A stretch of 64,000 bases of DNA from Spodoptera frugiperda (GCF_023101765.2 NC_064214.1:10112001-10176000), one strand, 5' to 3'. Shown: positions 49,411 through 59,683, counted from the stretch's first letter. The notes: generated by a model from the sequence alone, not told the origin. Translations and numbers: made by a program.

Positions 49411-49942
49411 TCAAAAAAAAAGAAACCCTGAATTCAGAGGGAGATAGGGCTTAAAAAGAATCTATAGAAATAGTGTGTGGCTTCAGAATTGCGCAGAAAT
49501 AGAACTACGTGTCAATAACTGGTTTAACATTTACTAAAAATATAAAATTATCTTGGCTTACATTGTAATATTACATAGATAATGTCGGTGCACCGTATGT
49601 GTATAAATACTCCGTTATCACCATCAAAAAGGATGCTCCTAATGGAACTAATGCGGTTGTTTTGCCAACTTTAGTAATATAGTACTTTGTATGCAAAATT
49701 CAATTCCTTTACATAATGAGTTTGCATACAAATATTTGATTTATCAAAGTTAAGGACCCCTACGTATGTTCTGTTCAATATATGAGATTTATTTATTTAA
49801 CTCTTCATGCACATAAATGTGTACACAAGGCAGTCTTAATGCCGTAGGCATTTTCTACCAACCAAACCTTTGAGTGATGCAGAGGCAAACCAGTGATATG
49901 TGGATTCCCTCTTCCCCATTTAGGGACTTTTTTTTGAGGGGG

Positions 49943-50042
49943 AAAATCATTCAATGTCTTCTCTCGCCTTGGGCGATGCGAGAGGGAGTGTCAGACTCTT
50001 ACTGACTAAAAAGCTCCGGTAACCCGCTAGGCAGTCCGCAGG
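49943..50042 (+). repeat. GACTTCTCCCGCC family copy with internal deletion
   Basis: AAATCATTCAATGTCTTCTC, GCCTTGGGCGATGCGAGAGG and TCAGACTCTTACTGACTAAA run straight into CCGGTAACCCGCTAGGCAGT. Confidence 0.65.
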
Positions 50043-50044
50043 GG

Positions 50045-51180
50045 ACTTAGGGAGTCATATGAGATACAATATGAATGTGCTACATCCTTTAACCTTATTT
50101 GAAGTATACTCGTTAAACTCATTTAAAAATAGCAACTGAATTAAGCCGACCATATTGATAAAAGCAATTTGCCACCATTAACCAGAGCGCTGGACTTCAA
50201 ACGACTCTGAAATTGATCCAAATTGCAGAAAGCGGTACCGAATCTGATACCATTTGTTTGGATATTCAGCTGGCAGACTGTCCAAGGGAACCAGTGTAGC
50301 CATGTACAAAATATCAAATCGGTTCTGGCAACATTTCAAATTGTTGTTTCTATGTCCAAATTGGTCGTAGCACTTGTGATAATGTTCGAAGTTATAACCA
50401 CGAGAATAGAAAAAAGAATCGGGATTTCCAAAGGTGTTGGTACAATATCTCCTGCCTAAACTTCGCAAAACGCATATGGCGCTCTTGAAAATATCCTTTA
50501 TTGTTGCCATTTGTTAAAACATTGGGTAATCGTGTTTGGGGGACTCCTTTTAAGCAAAGTATGCCTGTGTTAGGAGACCCCGCTCCTTCATAACAAGAAA
50601 ACCTTACAAAATAAACAGCTCTTGTCAAGTTTATAAATTAAATTCATTCAATCATCCACCAAATATGGTCAAGCCATTTCTTCACTTCTTTACTTTTCTT
50701 TACGATCTGTCTTTATGCATACCATTTGCAGAAGAATTACTTCTTTTCTAGCATCTATTTAACTGACGACAAGAAACTATCAATAGCTATTTCGTGGCCC
50801 ATATGTTATCCCCCAGGGCGTTTATCGTGATTTACCTATTTACCGATTACCTTCCACTTTCTAAAACATACATCGGCCGTGTTTGTTATTACTCGGCTCA
50901 GATTCTCACCTGCAGGCTACAGCTATTGTTCTGCCATGTTTACGAAGACATATCCTGAATTCACAGAACATAAGTGTGTGATGTCTGTCGGGTTTGTTTT
51001 TGCTTAGCAATATTCATTCATATTGGTTTTTAAACGGATGGCTACTTCTCTGTTCGTACCTATTAAAAGTCCGTTCTTATTTTTGCATTACGCTCTTGCA
51101 GCGCTGTAAGACATATTTTTCCTTTATGAACGTTATCTGTTGTATGACTGTCACTTATGAAACTACTTTTGTCTTCCTTG
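50045..51180. other. Gene-free stretch with one 110-codon minus-strand frame
   Basis: 50178-50510 on the minus strand is open for 110 codons with a Tyr/Phe/Cys-rich product that I do not recognise. No flanking splice pair stands out, and it begins near a repeat. I treat it as unsupported. Confidence 0.25.
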
Positions 51181-51183
51181 TCT

Positions 51184-51389
51184 CGTGTTCGACTCCCGGG
51201 TCGGGCAAAGCATTACTGTGTTTTTTACGGTGTTTCAAAAATTTCGTGACCCAGTATATGGTAATAGACACAACCCCTATTACATGGGACTTGTCCACAA
51301 ATGGTGAAATGTGGGTGTATAGCGTCATTACGTGCCGTAATGCGCACCTCTGCCTACCCCTACGGGGGTAAAAGGCGTGACGTAGTATG
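51184..51389 (+). mobile_element. SINE, 5'-truncated at the B box
   Basis: It starts GTGTTCGACTCCCGGGTCGG (B box), then GCAAAGCATTACTGTG, CCCTATTACATGGGACTTG and CCCCTACGGGGGTAAAAGGC. The A-box half is missing. Confidence 0.7.
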
Positions 51390-52104
51390 TTCTATGTTGC
51401 TTTAGGTCGATTTTCTATTTTGTCCCATCAGACGTTATCACATCATACTATATTCTCTTTTCTTCATACTGTAAAAGTATCCGTTCTGTCTTCTTAGAAT
51501 AATAAACTTATACAATTAAACATTACTGAGAATAGCAACCCCTTACGTGCTATACAACCGGAACTTTCACCTTTCTCAACTTTAATAACCTATGTTTTGA
51601 AACGAAGGTGACTATGTGAGGTCATAGAACATATCATTAGTTCCTTATCCACTATATAATTTTCCACCATGTAAATGTCACATAAAGTTCAGTGTAATTT
51701 AGCACTTGCATTGCAAAAACCAGTCTAAATGCCTTGGAAATAAAGGTGATAATCAATACGATGCTCATGTGAGAAAGAGCAGCTGGCAGTCTTGCAGCTG
51801 CAATGTCAGCTAGTTCTTATGTGCTAATAACTTGCAATTGTTTTAATTGTAATGGACAGGCAATAAACACTACATCACTTATGGACTTTACCAGTTATAT
51901 TGTAAGGCATTGTATTTTTTTTATATCGGAAATGAGTTGGTGTTGTCGTGGTTGCCCGGAGGTTTAAGGCACCCGTTCCTCATACATGAGGCAACGGCAC
52001 GTGCCAATGTGACTTTTTCCAAATTATATGTACTTTCTAAGATTATTTAGACACTAGGTACTGATAAACGGTGAAGGAACCTGGGCTTATAATTTATGAT
52101 TATA

Positions 52105-52230
52105 AGTTTGAAATCGCCAACCCGCATTGAGCAAGCATGGTGATTAATGCTTCAACCTTCTCCATGTGAGCAGAGACTGGTCAGCAGTGGCCATTAATAG
52201 GCTGTTGTTGATGATTGATGATGATTGGTG
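52105..52230 (+). pseudogene. LINE/RTE-like 3' tail fragment
   Basis: CGCCAACCCGCATTGAGCAA, followed by GGTGATTAATGCTTCAACC, CTCCATGTGAGCAGAGAC and CAGCAGTGG(C)CATTAATAGGC, then a (GATGAT)n-like tail, is the standard 3' end of a LINE family abundant in Lepidoptera. Confidence 0.5.
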
Positions 52231-52399
52231 TTGGAGTACACTTTGGTACCCTTTAACATAGAGGTCCAAGTCTACAGTCAAAACAGGAGTATAAATTCAA
52301 ACGTTTTGGATTGAAACGCGAAAACACTTAATCACTAGGAGATTCTCAACTTAAACAAAAGAAAACTTTTCAAGATCAACACACTGCAGTTAAAAACAC

Positions 52400-52580
52400 A
52401 CCTGTTCGAGTATGAACAGCTGACGTCACAGTCGAGGGTCGGGCAATATCCGACGACGATGTGTCTGCACCGTCCCGCCTGATAACAACGTCGGTTGCCA
52501 TGGAAACCGACGACAAAGGGATAATGCTCTCATATATACAATACCTATAGATAGTTGGTAACTACCTGAGTTCAGTTAGC
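52400..52580 (+). promoter_or_regulatory. Candidate promoter/enhancer with CRE and X-box-like dyads
   Basis: Within 180 bp there are an inverted pair CTGTTC/GAACAG (52402-52419), a perfect CRE palindrome TGACGTCA (52421-52428), an RFX X-box-like site GGTTGCCATGGAAACC (52493-52508), a TATATA (52533-52538) and an arthropod-type initiator TCAGTT (52572-52577). The block is GC-richer than its flanks and lies 1.55 kb upstream of the first coding exon of the TNFAIP8-family gene. The TATA-to-initiator distance (about 41 bp) is longer than canonical, so a distal enhancer is also possible. Confidence 0.4.
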
Positions 52581-52790
52581 ACCTGACCTTTCAACAACTG
52601 TGTCTGATTGCCGTCAAGTAATGGGATTGAGGGGACTGAGAGTGCAACTGTACTTGTCTACTGTTGTCTCCTGTGTTGACTGGTCTAATTTGAGACTGGC
52701 TACCGTGGTAGAAATCTGGGGACGTCATATTTGGTTAGCAGTACTGTTTTCTTTTGATATAGTCTATTAACTGCCTCTTTTTTTAAGGTA

Positions 52791-52946
52791 GGAAAATCAT
52801 CTCATGTCTTCAAGAGAAGACATCAAGGCAAGAGCCTTGAGCGAGGTGGAAGTGTCAGACTCTTACTGACTAAAAACCACCCCGTTCCTACTCCTGCTTT
52901 TCGAGCCGGAGTCCCGGTAAACCCGCTAGGTAGTCCGCAGCTCCGG
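52791..52946 (+). repeat. GACTTCTCCCGCC family copy with rearranged 5' part
   Basis: The 5' part is rearranged around ATGTCTTCAAGAGAAGACAT, a short hairpin. The rest (GAAGTGTCAGACTCTTACTG, AAACCACCCCGTTCCTACTC, CGCTAGGTAGTCCGCAGCTC) is intact. Confidence 0.65.
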
Positions 52947-53336
52947 ATAGTTTTGTTGGAATTTAATTAAAAACATTGTTAAGAGGTTTAAAAAGGTTTA
53001 AGAGAGATCTTAGCAAACCTCTTTTCACAACGACTTGAGACCGTCCTATTTTTAATCAGGTTTCTATCAAAACCTTCGATTAAATCGCAGAGAATGTTAA
53101 ATATTATATTCTTTAGATATGTATGAATGGCAATGTGTTTGAATCAGATAAACAGATGCAATGAAAGCTAACAGCGTACAATGCAATGCCCCAGTTACTG
53201 GAGATCTAATTGAAATTGTTATTGTTCATTGCACAGAATTGAAGTAGATTCCTCTAACCAATTGTAAACAGACTAGAGGACATATTTTATGTGGGATGGT
53301 ACAGATGCGTAGGTTAGGTACTATTATTTTAATTTC

Positions 53337-53508
53337 AACTAGTTTCTGCTAGCGATTTCGCCCGCGTTTTCGTGGGATAAAAAGTATCCTATCACCCAAG
53401 TCAGCTCATAGGTTATCTGTATACCAAATTTCATCAAAATTCGTGCAGTAGTTTCAGAGTGATTGACGGACAAACATCCAAACAAACTTTCACGTTTATA
53501 ATATGATT
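53337..53508. mobile_element. Short interspersed element, CTAGTTTCTGCTAGCG type
   Basis: This copy has the same architecture as at 35.35 kb: ACTAGTTTCTGCTAGCG, GTGGGATAAAAAGTATCCTA, CAAAATTCGTGCAGTAGTTT, GACGGACAAACATCC and TTTATAATATGATTAT. Confidence 0.6.
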
Positions 53509-54128
53509 ATACTTTATCGATAATTCTATCGTTATTAGCTAATATTATCTTTAGATCAACGAATCTAATTAAGGTTATGTAGGCTGCCATTTCCGAATAA
53601 ATTTATTAGTTCAGATTTCGGTCGCGATTTAATTATTACCTACGTACTAGTATAAACGCGAACCATTGAACAGTGAGATTGCAAAAAGTTTATTCTTATG
53701 AACACGGAATGTTGGAATGCTCTAGTAATGGCGTGGTATTGCCGTATTGCTTATCTGCAAATCGTTTACATTTTATGCCTCTCTCATACGCTATCTTTGG
53801 AATTGATTTCGCATTTTCTCTTTGGAAACAGATCAAGAACATCTTTTGTACACAAATAGTATTAGGTAAATCATTAAAAAAATAGGTGTATAGGTAAATG
53901 AAACCATATTACAATTTAATCATGATTAGCTACTATAGAAAATAATTATGAAAAACGAAAGAGAGGGACATAGATGTGACAACGTCTGATAGAGGAGAAT
54001 GAAAAAAGAAAAAGATTCATCAATAGACATTTTTTATTCGTATTTTCGAGTTGGTATTTTGTGCCCTTGCATGAACTGATTGTTTCGTTGAAATATTTAA
54101 TTAATGTATCTTCTTTCCTTGTCTACAG

Positions 54129-54262
54129 CAATGGAAGGCGGCGCCTGGTGCGCTCGCGACATCTCGCTGCGCGCGCAGAAGAAATTCCTGTCCCGCGTGG
54201 GCGGCGCGGCCAGCGCACGCGCACTCGTGCTCGATGAGCATGCCGCTAAACTGCTGGACCAG
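54129..54262 (+). CDS. sigmar: TNFAIP8-family gene, first coding exon
   Basis: The 3' splice site is a pyrimidine-rich tract ending in CTACAG at 54123-54128. The exon opens with CA and then ATG at 54131, giving 44 codons, and ends CAG|GTAATA (phase 0). It is strikingly GC-rich (GGCGGCG, GCGCGCAG) compared with its surroundings. The segment after RDISLRAQKKFLSR is rich in Gly and Ala (GGAASARA), where I would expect a less simple sequence in relatives. Confidence 0.9.
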
Positions 54263-56165
54263 GTAATATTATGTTAATCTTATTTACTTATTTTATGTTA
54301 CACAACGTGTTTGAAAACTCTTAGCATTTCCGATTTTGCCTTTTGTAGCATTAGAAAATGTTCAAGCTGCTTATTCACATTTTTTTTTTAATACGAGGAT
54401 GCCCAACTAGTTTCGAGGCTAATCAGATCTCTTGGCCACGGGCACACAAATGTATTCAAGTATTCCTCATCATAGTCTGAATTAAGCGTTAAGTAACAAA
54501 ATCAATATTGTTGTTATCTAAGGTGCTCCCACACAGCAGTTATATAACGTTATACAACAATGTGTAACAATATAACATTTGCAATAGCGTGTAACATACT
54601 CTACAATTACTGTTATAATTTGTTAAATAAACAAATGTTAAATCAGTCTCTAACGTTATATAACTGCTGTGTGGGAGCACCTTTAGAGCATTTAGATTTC
54701 TTACTATATCTGGTCTTCTCAATTCCAGTTTTTGACGGTACTCCGCGAGCGCCTGGAGAAGCGAGAAGCGGAGAAGTTGGTGAAGCACGTGATCAAGTCG
54801 GCGGTGAAGCTGGGCGTGCTGCGCAGGCACGGGCAGCTGTCGGCCGCTGACGAGCGCGCGCTGGCTGCGTTCCGGTCCAAGTTCCACGTGAGTCAAAGTT
54901 CAAAGTCAAAGTCAATGCATTTATTTCAATTAATCCTAAATAAGGCCCTTTTGAAACGTCAAATTGAATTGTCTGTCAGTCTGTCTGTCAGTGAAGCTAG
55001 GCGCTCGTTCCAAAGTGTTGCTTCGAATGGAGAAGAACGAGAAAGAAACTCCATCGTTACTCTTTTTAAAAAAAATGTTTTTTACAATATCTCTGATACA
55101 TTATTTAATCATTTATCTATTGAGTGAGTAGTCAGAAAGAAAGAAATTGAGGGATAACGTTGTTGTTTTGACTGCACGGTTGGTGCGGTGGCTGGGCAAC
55201 TGGCCGTCGTGTAACGTGTAGAGGGTTTGATTTCCTTACGGAGCAACTCTTTGTGTGATCCTCAAATTGTTGTTTCGGGTCTGGGTGTCACGTGCATGTG
55301 AAATTGTATGTTTGTAAACGCACCTACGACACAGGAGAAAATCCTAGTGTAGGGAACGTGTTTTTTTTTTAATTAACGTTAGATCTTGCATTTTCCTGGC
55401 CTTTACCAAACAATGATCACCAAACTGAATTTTGTTAAGACTCAATATTCTACCCAATTAAGGCAAACGTTAGCAACATAATTAAACCAAGGACAATTAC
55501 AAACATCAAGTCATTTAAGTTTTATTCCTATTTATAAAGTTTAACAGGAAACACCCAATTTTATCGTCTGCAGTACAATGACTGGCTCTAAAAATAAATT
55601 AATTCAATCGGTGATAAGTTTTAATTGTTGCTCCGTGGTGTTCCAGAATGTACTGATGGCAGTGGTGTCGTTCTGCGAGGTGGACTTCTCATACGATCGC
55701 GGCTTCCTCCAGGATGCACTGCGCGAGTCACACCAGTCTCTCAAGTAAGTATTATAATCATTTACATCATTTGAAAGTGGGACCCTGGTTGGAGGATTTT
55801 TTAAATAAATTAAGGGGTCATTAGGTATGCAGGGCTAACTTGCGAGATGCCAAAAGTGGGTCTCTGTTTAGTAACACGTAACTATCTCGACAAAACATGT
55901 AATGAAAATCATAATGACGTATTGCTATTTGTCTTTATGAACATTACAATATAGTCCAGACAAACTAATCTATTATACATTAAAAATTTCCAGAGCCGTG
56001 GTAGAGCGACACCTCACAGACAAATCAGTGTCGAGGCTCGCGGGGGTGTTTGCCATCGCGTCTCGTGGCGAGCTGCTGGACGCCATGTTCGCCGGCCAAG
56101 TGGACGAGGACGTGCTGAAACTGTCCAGGATGCTGCGCAAGGAGCTGGACCGAGGCCTCCTATAA
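54131..56165 (+). CDS. sigmar: TNFAIP8/TIPE family protein, four coding exons, 186 aa
   Basis: The coding exons are 54131-54262, 54729-54887, 55647-55744 and 55994-56165 (TAA at 56163). All introns are GT-AG and the joined frame is open for 186 codons, close to the 184-198 residues of vertebrate TIPE proteins. Family hallmarks are visible: RDISLRAQKKFLSR near the N-terminus (residues 9-22), EAEKLVKHVIKSAVKLGVL (57-75), the VVSFCEVDFSYDR core (103-115) and ERHLTDKSVSRL (134-145). Family members form an all-helical, TH-domain fold with a hydrophobic cavity that binds phosphoinositides or other lipids; they act in the cytosol in apoptosis, inflammation and, for Drosophila Sigmar, autophagy and cytoskeleton. 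The start chosen is the ATG 2 nt after a 3' splice site, so a 5' UTR exon, or an upstream coding exon giving another N-terminus, must lie further left. Exons are GC-rich against AT-rich introns. Family assignment is secure; one-to-one orthology with sigmar is inferred. Confidence 0.95.
54520..54683. repeat. MITE in TNFAIP8-family intron 1, 32-bp perfect TIRs
   Basis: AGGTGCTCCCACACAGCAGT (54521 onward, 32 bp to 54552) is exactly inverted at 54651-54682. The interior is AT-rich with several GTTATAA/TGTAACA motifs. The flanks do not show a clear target duplication (CTA against TTA). It lies 45 bp before the exon 2 acceptor. Confidence 0.85.
54729..54887 (+). CDS. sigmar: TNFAIP8-family gene, second coding exon
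   Basis: The exon is preceded by TTCTCAATTCCAG and followed by GTGAGT, and holds exactly 53 codons (residues 45-97) in phase 0 at both ends. It encodes the charged helix RERLEKREAEKLVKHVIK and the ALAAFRSKFH helix. The donor lies only about 5 nt before an inserted repeat. Confidence 0.93.
54893..55070 (+). repeat. Interspersed repeat abutting the exon 2 splice donor
   Basis: TCAAAGTTCAAAGTCAAAGT, AATGCATTTATTTCAATTAA, AAGCTAGGCGCTCGTTCCAA and ATGGAGAAGAACGAGAAAGA form the plus-strand version of this family. It begins within about 5 nt of the GTGAGT donor at 54888. Confidence 0.65.
55169..55355 (+). mobile_element. tRNA-derived SINE in TNFAIP8-family intron 2
   Basis: The head GGTTGGTGCGGTGGCTGGGC, a mutated B box GGGTTTGATTTCC, GGAGCAACTCTTTGTGTGAT and GTAAACGCACCTACGACACA identify the family. 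It lies on the sense strand of the host gene, well clear of both splice sites. Confidence 0.75.
55647..55744 (+). CDS. sigmar: TNFAIP8-family gene, third coding exon
   Basis: The acceptor is GTGTTCCAG and the donor GTAAGT; the exon is 98 nt, leaving two bases of a split Lys codon (AA|A). It encodes residues 98-129, including the most family-typical stretch VVSFCEVDFSYDRGFL. Confidence 0.93.
55994..56165 (+). CDS. sigmar: TNFAIP8-family gene, last coding exon
   Basis: The acceptor is AATTTCCAG; the first base completes the split Lys codon. The exon encodes residues 131-186 and ends at TAA. ERHLTDKSVSRLAGVFA matches the family's RHLT-K-hydrophobic motif. The last residues LRKELDRGLL form a probable final helix. 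Confidence 0.93.
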
Positions 56166-56824
56166 TCCCACACACTCACACACCCTGTGCCGTCCTTACC
56201 CAAAGCTAGATATACCAACGTATCAAAGTATTTGGACGATTTTCCTCAAACGAGGCTTCATGTCGACGGGACGAGCTCCCGACAACTTCGACTATGGGAA
56301 CACTAACAATATCGTTATCTCCACAAATGGAGATTTGATTTTTTATTATAAACAATATTTCTAGTTAGATTTGTATGTACGTCTGTGCACAGTCGATGCC
56401 GGCTTTGGGCGTGACAATACTACATCAAATTGATACTTTTCTACGAACAGGAGGTAATGTATGTGTCCTTGCAGACACAGGCTTAGAATCTGAACAAACT
56501 TGTTTAAAAAATCTTGTTTCTACAAAGAAACATTGTCAGTTCAAAGTCAGCAAGCGACGTAGCATATCGCTTGAGCGTTCGTTTCACTGCACGTCAATAC
56601 AATGCCTTCTGAAATGCTCTCTTCCCAGAATTGTGTGGTTCCAAACCATTTGTAGCGATCTACAAGACTTTTACGAATACTCAGTGAGTTTATATCGATG
56701 TAATATGTGCGGGGAAACTCGTAAAGTTTACCAGTGTCCACTGTCTTTTAGTGTTTTAACGACTAGTAATGACATTACCTACCATTTACTTCCAATTTTT
56801 TTTTCGGTGTAATCATTTACTGTT

Positions 56825-56976
56825 CCCTTAGTATGAGTTTGATTTACGATTAAAGTAATCAAAACAAGAGCCTATTTGGTGCTCTGATTGGTTGGCTCGA
56901 ATAAACCCACCAATCAAATTGCCGAAAGCGCTCTGGTTTTGATTACTTTAAACGTAAATCAAAGTCATACTAAGGG
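56825..56976. repeat. Fold-back MITE in the 3' UTR of the TNFAIP8-family gene
   Basis: This 152-bp copy has both termini, CCCTTAGTATGAGTTTGATT and its near-complement ending CATACTAAGGG, with arms of about 70 bp. ACTGTT flanks both ends (56819-56824 and 56978-56983), a probable target duplication. It is the most complete copy in the window. Confidence 0.8.
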
Positions 56977-58990
56977 AACTGTTTGATACTTAATGTGTCA
57001 TTGTCAGTCTAACTAATGATTTATGGATTAATTGAAATATAATGAATCAAAATGTTTCTTCGCAATGTAAACTTGCCTGCCGTTGCTCTGCCATTTGAAA
57101 ATGTAAAATAAAAGCGTGTCTATGTCGAAATACACTGTCTTGCCCAGTTATACGACTTTACTAATACACAGCATTATTAATTTAGAGTGCATTTAATAGT
57201 CTGTATATAAAATCATGTTATTAATGTATACTCGAATGATTTTTGTAATTATATTTTAGTTTTTAGACATTTTTTTATTTTGTTATAAGGACCGTTACCA
57301 GTTAGGTGAGTCGTTCTTTTTTTAAAATATCGATAATGAGATTTTAAATATTACTGTACTCGAAACCATAGACAATTTTATCTGTCAGTTCATTTAAAGA
57401 GGTCATGTATGGGAAATATTTATCTATGGATTTGGATGTGAAGAAAATGTAATCTATTCTACTATTAACTAAATGTAAACGAAAAAAATAGACTTAAACT
57501 TATTAAGCCTACCCAATATCTATGAATATACGGTATATTACAACGCCCTATTGCATTACTGAATAAAATCACAAATTCATGAACAATTTTGAGTTTAGAT
57601 GTATATTCAGATGATTAAAATTATTTAGTTATACTTATTAAATCGTTATGAAATTACAATGACATCTTCGCTTTCTACTTCGATGTAATCTTGATAACTA
57701 ACTATAAGAACTTACATATATTATAGTTTTTCTACGAAATCATAATCACTAAACCATTTGGAACAAAAAAAATGAAAATTTTGATAAAATAAAATCTACT
57801 TCGGACCAAAATGTTTAAATATCTACACAGTTCAAACATATCTGAACTAGAATTCATATCTTATTTTATTAGCAATAAAAACTAATTTGGATAGTCATAG
57901 TGTGTAACTCGTATTGTTTTGTATAAGTATTTAAGTCAGTAGTGCGGTGCACTCACTAGAACGCACATCTATAACTCTCTTGCCTAATCGTATCACTGTT
58001 TAGTGTTTTATACTATTTGTGTTGGTGTTATGGGGTATCCCATTTAGAGAAGGCACTTGTTCAATAATTTAAAAAATATATTTGAAAAGATTCATGGAAC
58101 ATGTTCTAATTTATCGATAAAATGTCCCAATCCTAAAAATAGACTATGATTTTGATGGTAAAGATTTTGTTTTTATATTGTATTCCGTAAGACATTATAA
58201 AGTCCCATAAATATAAGACACATTTTTACTCTTAATAAGAAACTTCGTCATTTTAATCTAGTCTTTGCTTCACTTAGAAACTTATCGATAGATTTTCCTC
58301 TTTGTGTGTCACATCTCTAAATGGGAACCACCAAATGTCATAGCTAGATGAAATCAAAGAGACGTCCAAGTAGGGATTGTATTAAAAAAGACAATATCGA
58401 TGTGTAATGTTATAAATGTTGATTCCTAGACGAATCTCTACGAGATGTATCTGAAATGAATGTTAAAAGTTAGTTGTTTATAAAAACTGGTGTGATTTAT
58501 ATGTTAGAGTACTTATATGTTAGGAGTTAGTTTCTCAAGTTTTCAATGTTTCATTGTACTTTTTGGAGGCAACGTTCACCTTGAGCCAATAGTGATGTTC
58601 TTGTTTTATCGATATTAAGTAGTCAAGATTTCGAGTCATAGTGGACGTGTTTCTTTAAATGATTTTGCTATCGATAGTTCTTGTATCTTCTATCTTTATC
58701 ACAAAGGTGAACGTTGTGACATTAAATGAATATTTTCCTACAAATAAAAAGATTTTTAATACAATGTCGATATAAAAATGGATGGAAATTGTATCTATAT
58801 TTGATTGAGTCGGGCTTTAAAACGAGACAACGCAATTTTATGTTTTTCTTTAAAAATAATGTAGTGTTTACTATAATCTCACGATGCAAAGTTTGTTTTA
58901 GAACACTATTTAATGCAAATAAGACAGAAGAGTCTTAATGACACAATGTTAATGTTGAAATTGGTCTGAGAACCTATGTTACATTTTTAT
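56977..58990. other. Repeat-poor 3' flank with clustered TATCGATA sites
   Basis: Apart from the poly(A) signal at 57107 there are no SINEs or MITEs. TATCGATA occurs with cores at 57329, 58113, 58284, 58608 and 58670, and ATCGAT also at 58396. CAACGTTCACCTT (about 58571) recurs inverted at about 58706. It may be a long 3' UTR tail or a regulatory region. Confidence 0.4.
57107..57112 (+). terminator. sigmar: Polyadenylation signal AATAAA, TNFAIP8-family gene
   Basis: This AATAAA lies about 940 nt past the stop and is followed by a GT-rich stretch. It is the most likely proximal poly(A) site seen by eye. Confidence 0.45.
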
Positions 58991-59000
58991 AATTTGTATC

Positions 59001-59228
59001 ATACAGGGTGTAAACGGAACATTTCCGAAAAACATTAAATATTTTTTGTTTTTATAATTTTAATCGTTTTTGTTTTCGTGTTATTCATGCAACATCAGCC
59101 TTAAGCAGTTGATTACAACTATTATTACACAAAATAAACATTGAATTCCTTAATTTTTTGAAAATAAAACTATTTTTTTACCATCACCTGTTTGTGGCGT
59201 TTGGGAGCGTTCCGTTTACACCCTGTAT
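59001..59228. repeat. MITE with 20-bp perfect TIRs flanked by TA
   Basis: ATACAGGGTGTAAACGGAAC at 59001-59020 is perfectly inverted at 59209-59228. If the leading/trailing TA is the target duplication, the element is CAGGGTGTAAACGG...CACCCTG, consistent with Tc1/mariner-type insertion. Both TIRs are intact; the interior is non-coding. Confidence 0.8.
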
Positions 59229-59683
59229 TATAACTGAATTTCAGAAGTACACAACTGAATATCTTCATCATCGTTATTTATTTATTGTTAATTCGTTTTA
59301 AATGTTGAAGAAGAAAAACAATGTTTATTTTAAACTCCGAAATATTGCGTAGGACACAAAAAAAATCTACGAATAACGCCCGGTTTTTTTCCTAAAGATT
59401 GATTGATCTTTGAATATTTTCAGTCCAATTTCAACATTTGATGAAAGTTTTAAAACAAGTATGAAGCACATTTAGCACCTACATGACATTTGAAAGATCG
59501 CAGCGCTGTCACCTGTGGCCTGTGTTGCATTGCGTGGCGCGTGACGCGTGCGCCAGTATAAATGTAATAATTTTTGTTATAAGCTGTGTTATGTAATAAG
59601 ATTTGATATCAAATATACAATTGATAAGAGTTTTTGTGTTATTATTTTACAATTATTTACCCATTTACCTTTTTTAAGAGGGG

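Larger units (their letters stand above)
56166..57130 (+). other. sigmar: Probable 3' UTR of the TNFAIP8-family gene
   Basis: The sequence after the stop is free of SINEs and carries an AATAAA polyadenylation signal at 57107-57112, with GT-rich sequence just after. If that site is used, the UTR is about 950 nt and includes the 152-bp fold-back element at 56825-56976. A 145-codon open frame at 56375-56812 lies inside it; I treat it as chance. Longer 3' ends reaching into 58 kb are possible. Confidence 0.55.

Noticed and set aside
50178..50510. 110-codon minus-strand open frame
   Set aside because: No family resemblance and no splice-site pair; it borders a repeat. A search of the product against Lepidoptera would settle it.
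56375..56812. 145-codon plus-strand open frame just after the TNFAIP8-family stop
   Set aside because: It lies in the probable 3' UTR and its product has no recognisable domain apart from a short Cys-x2-Cys.
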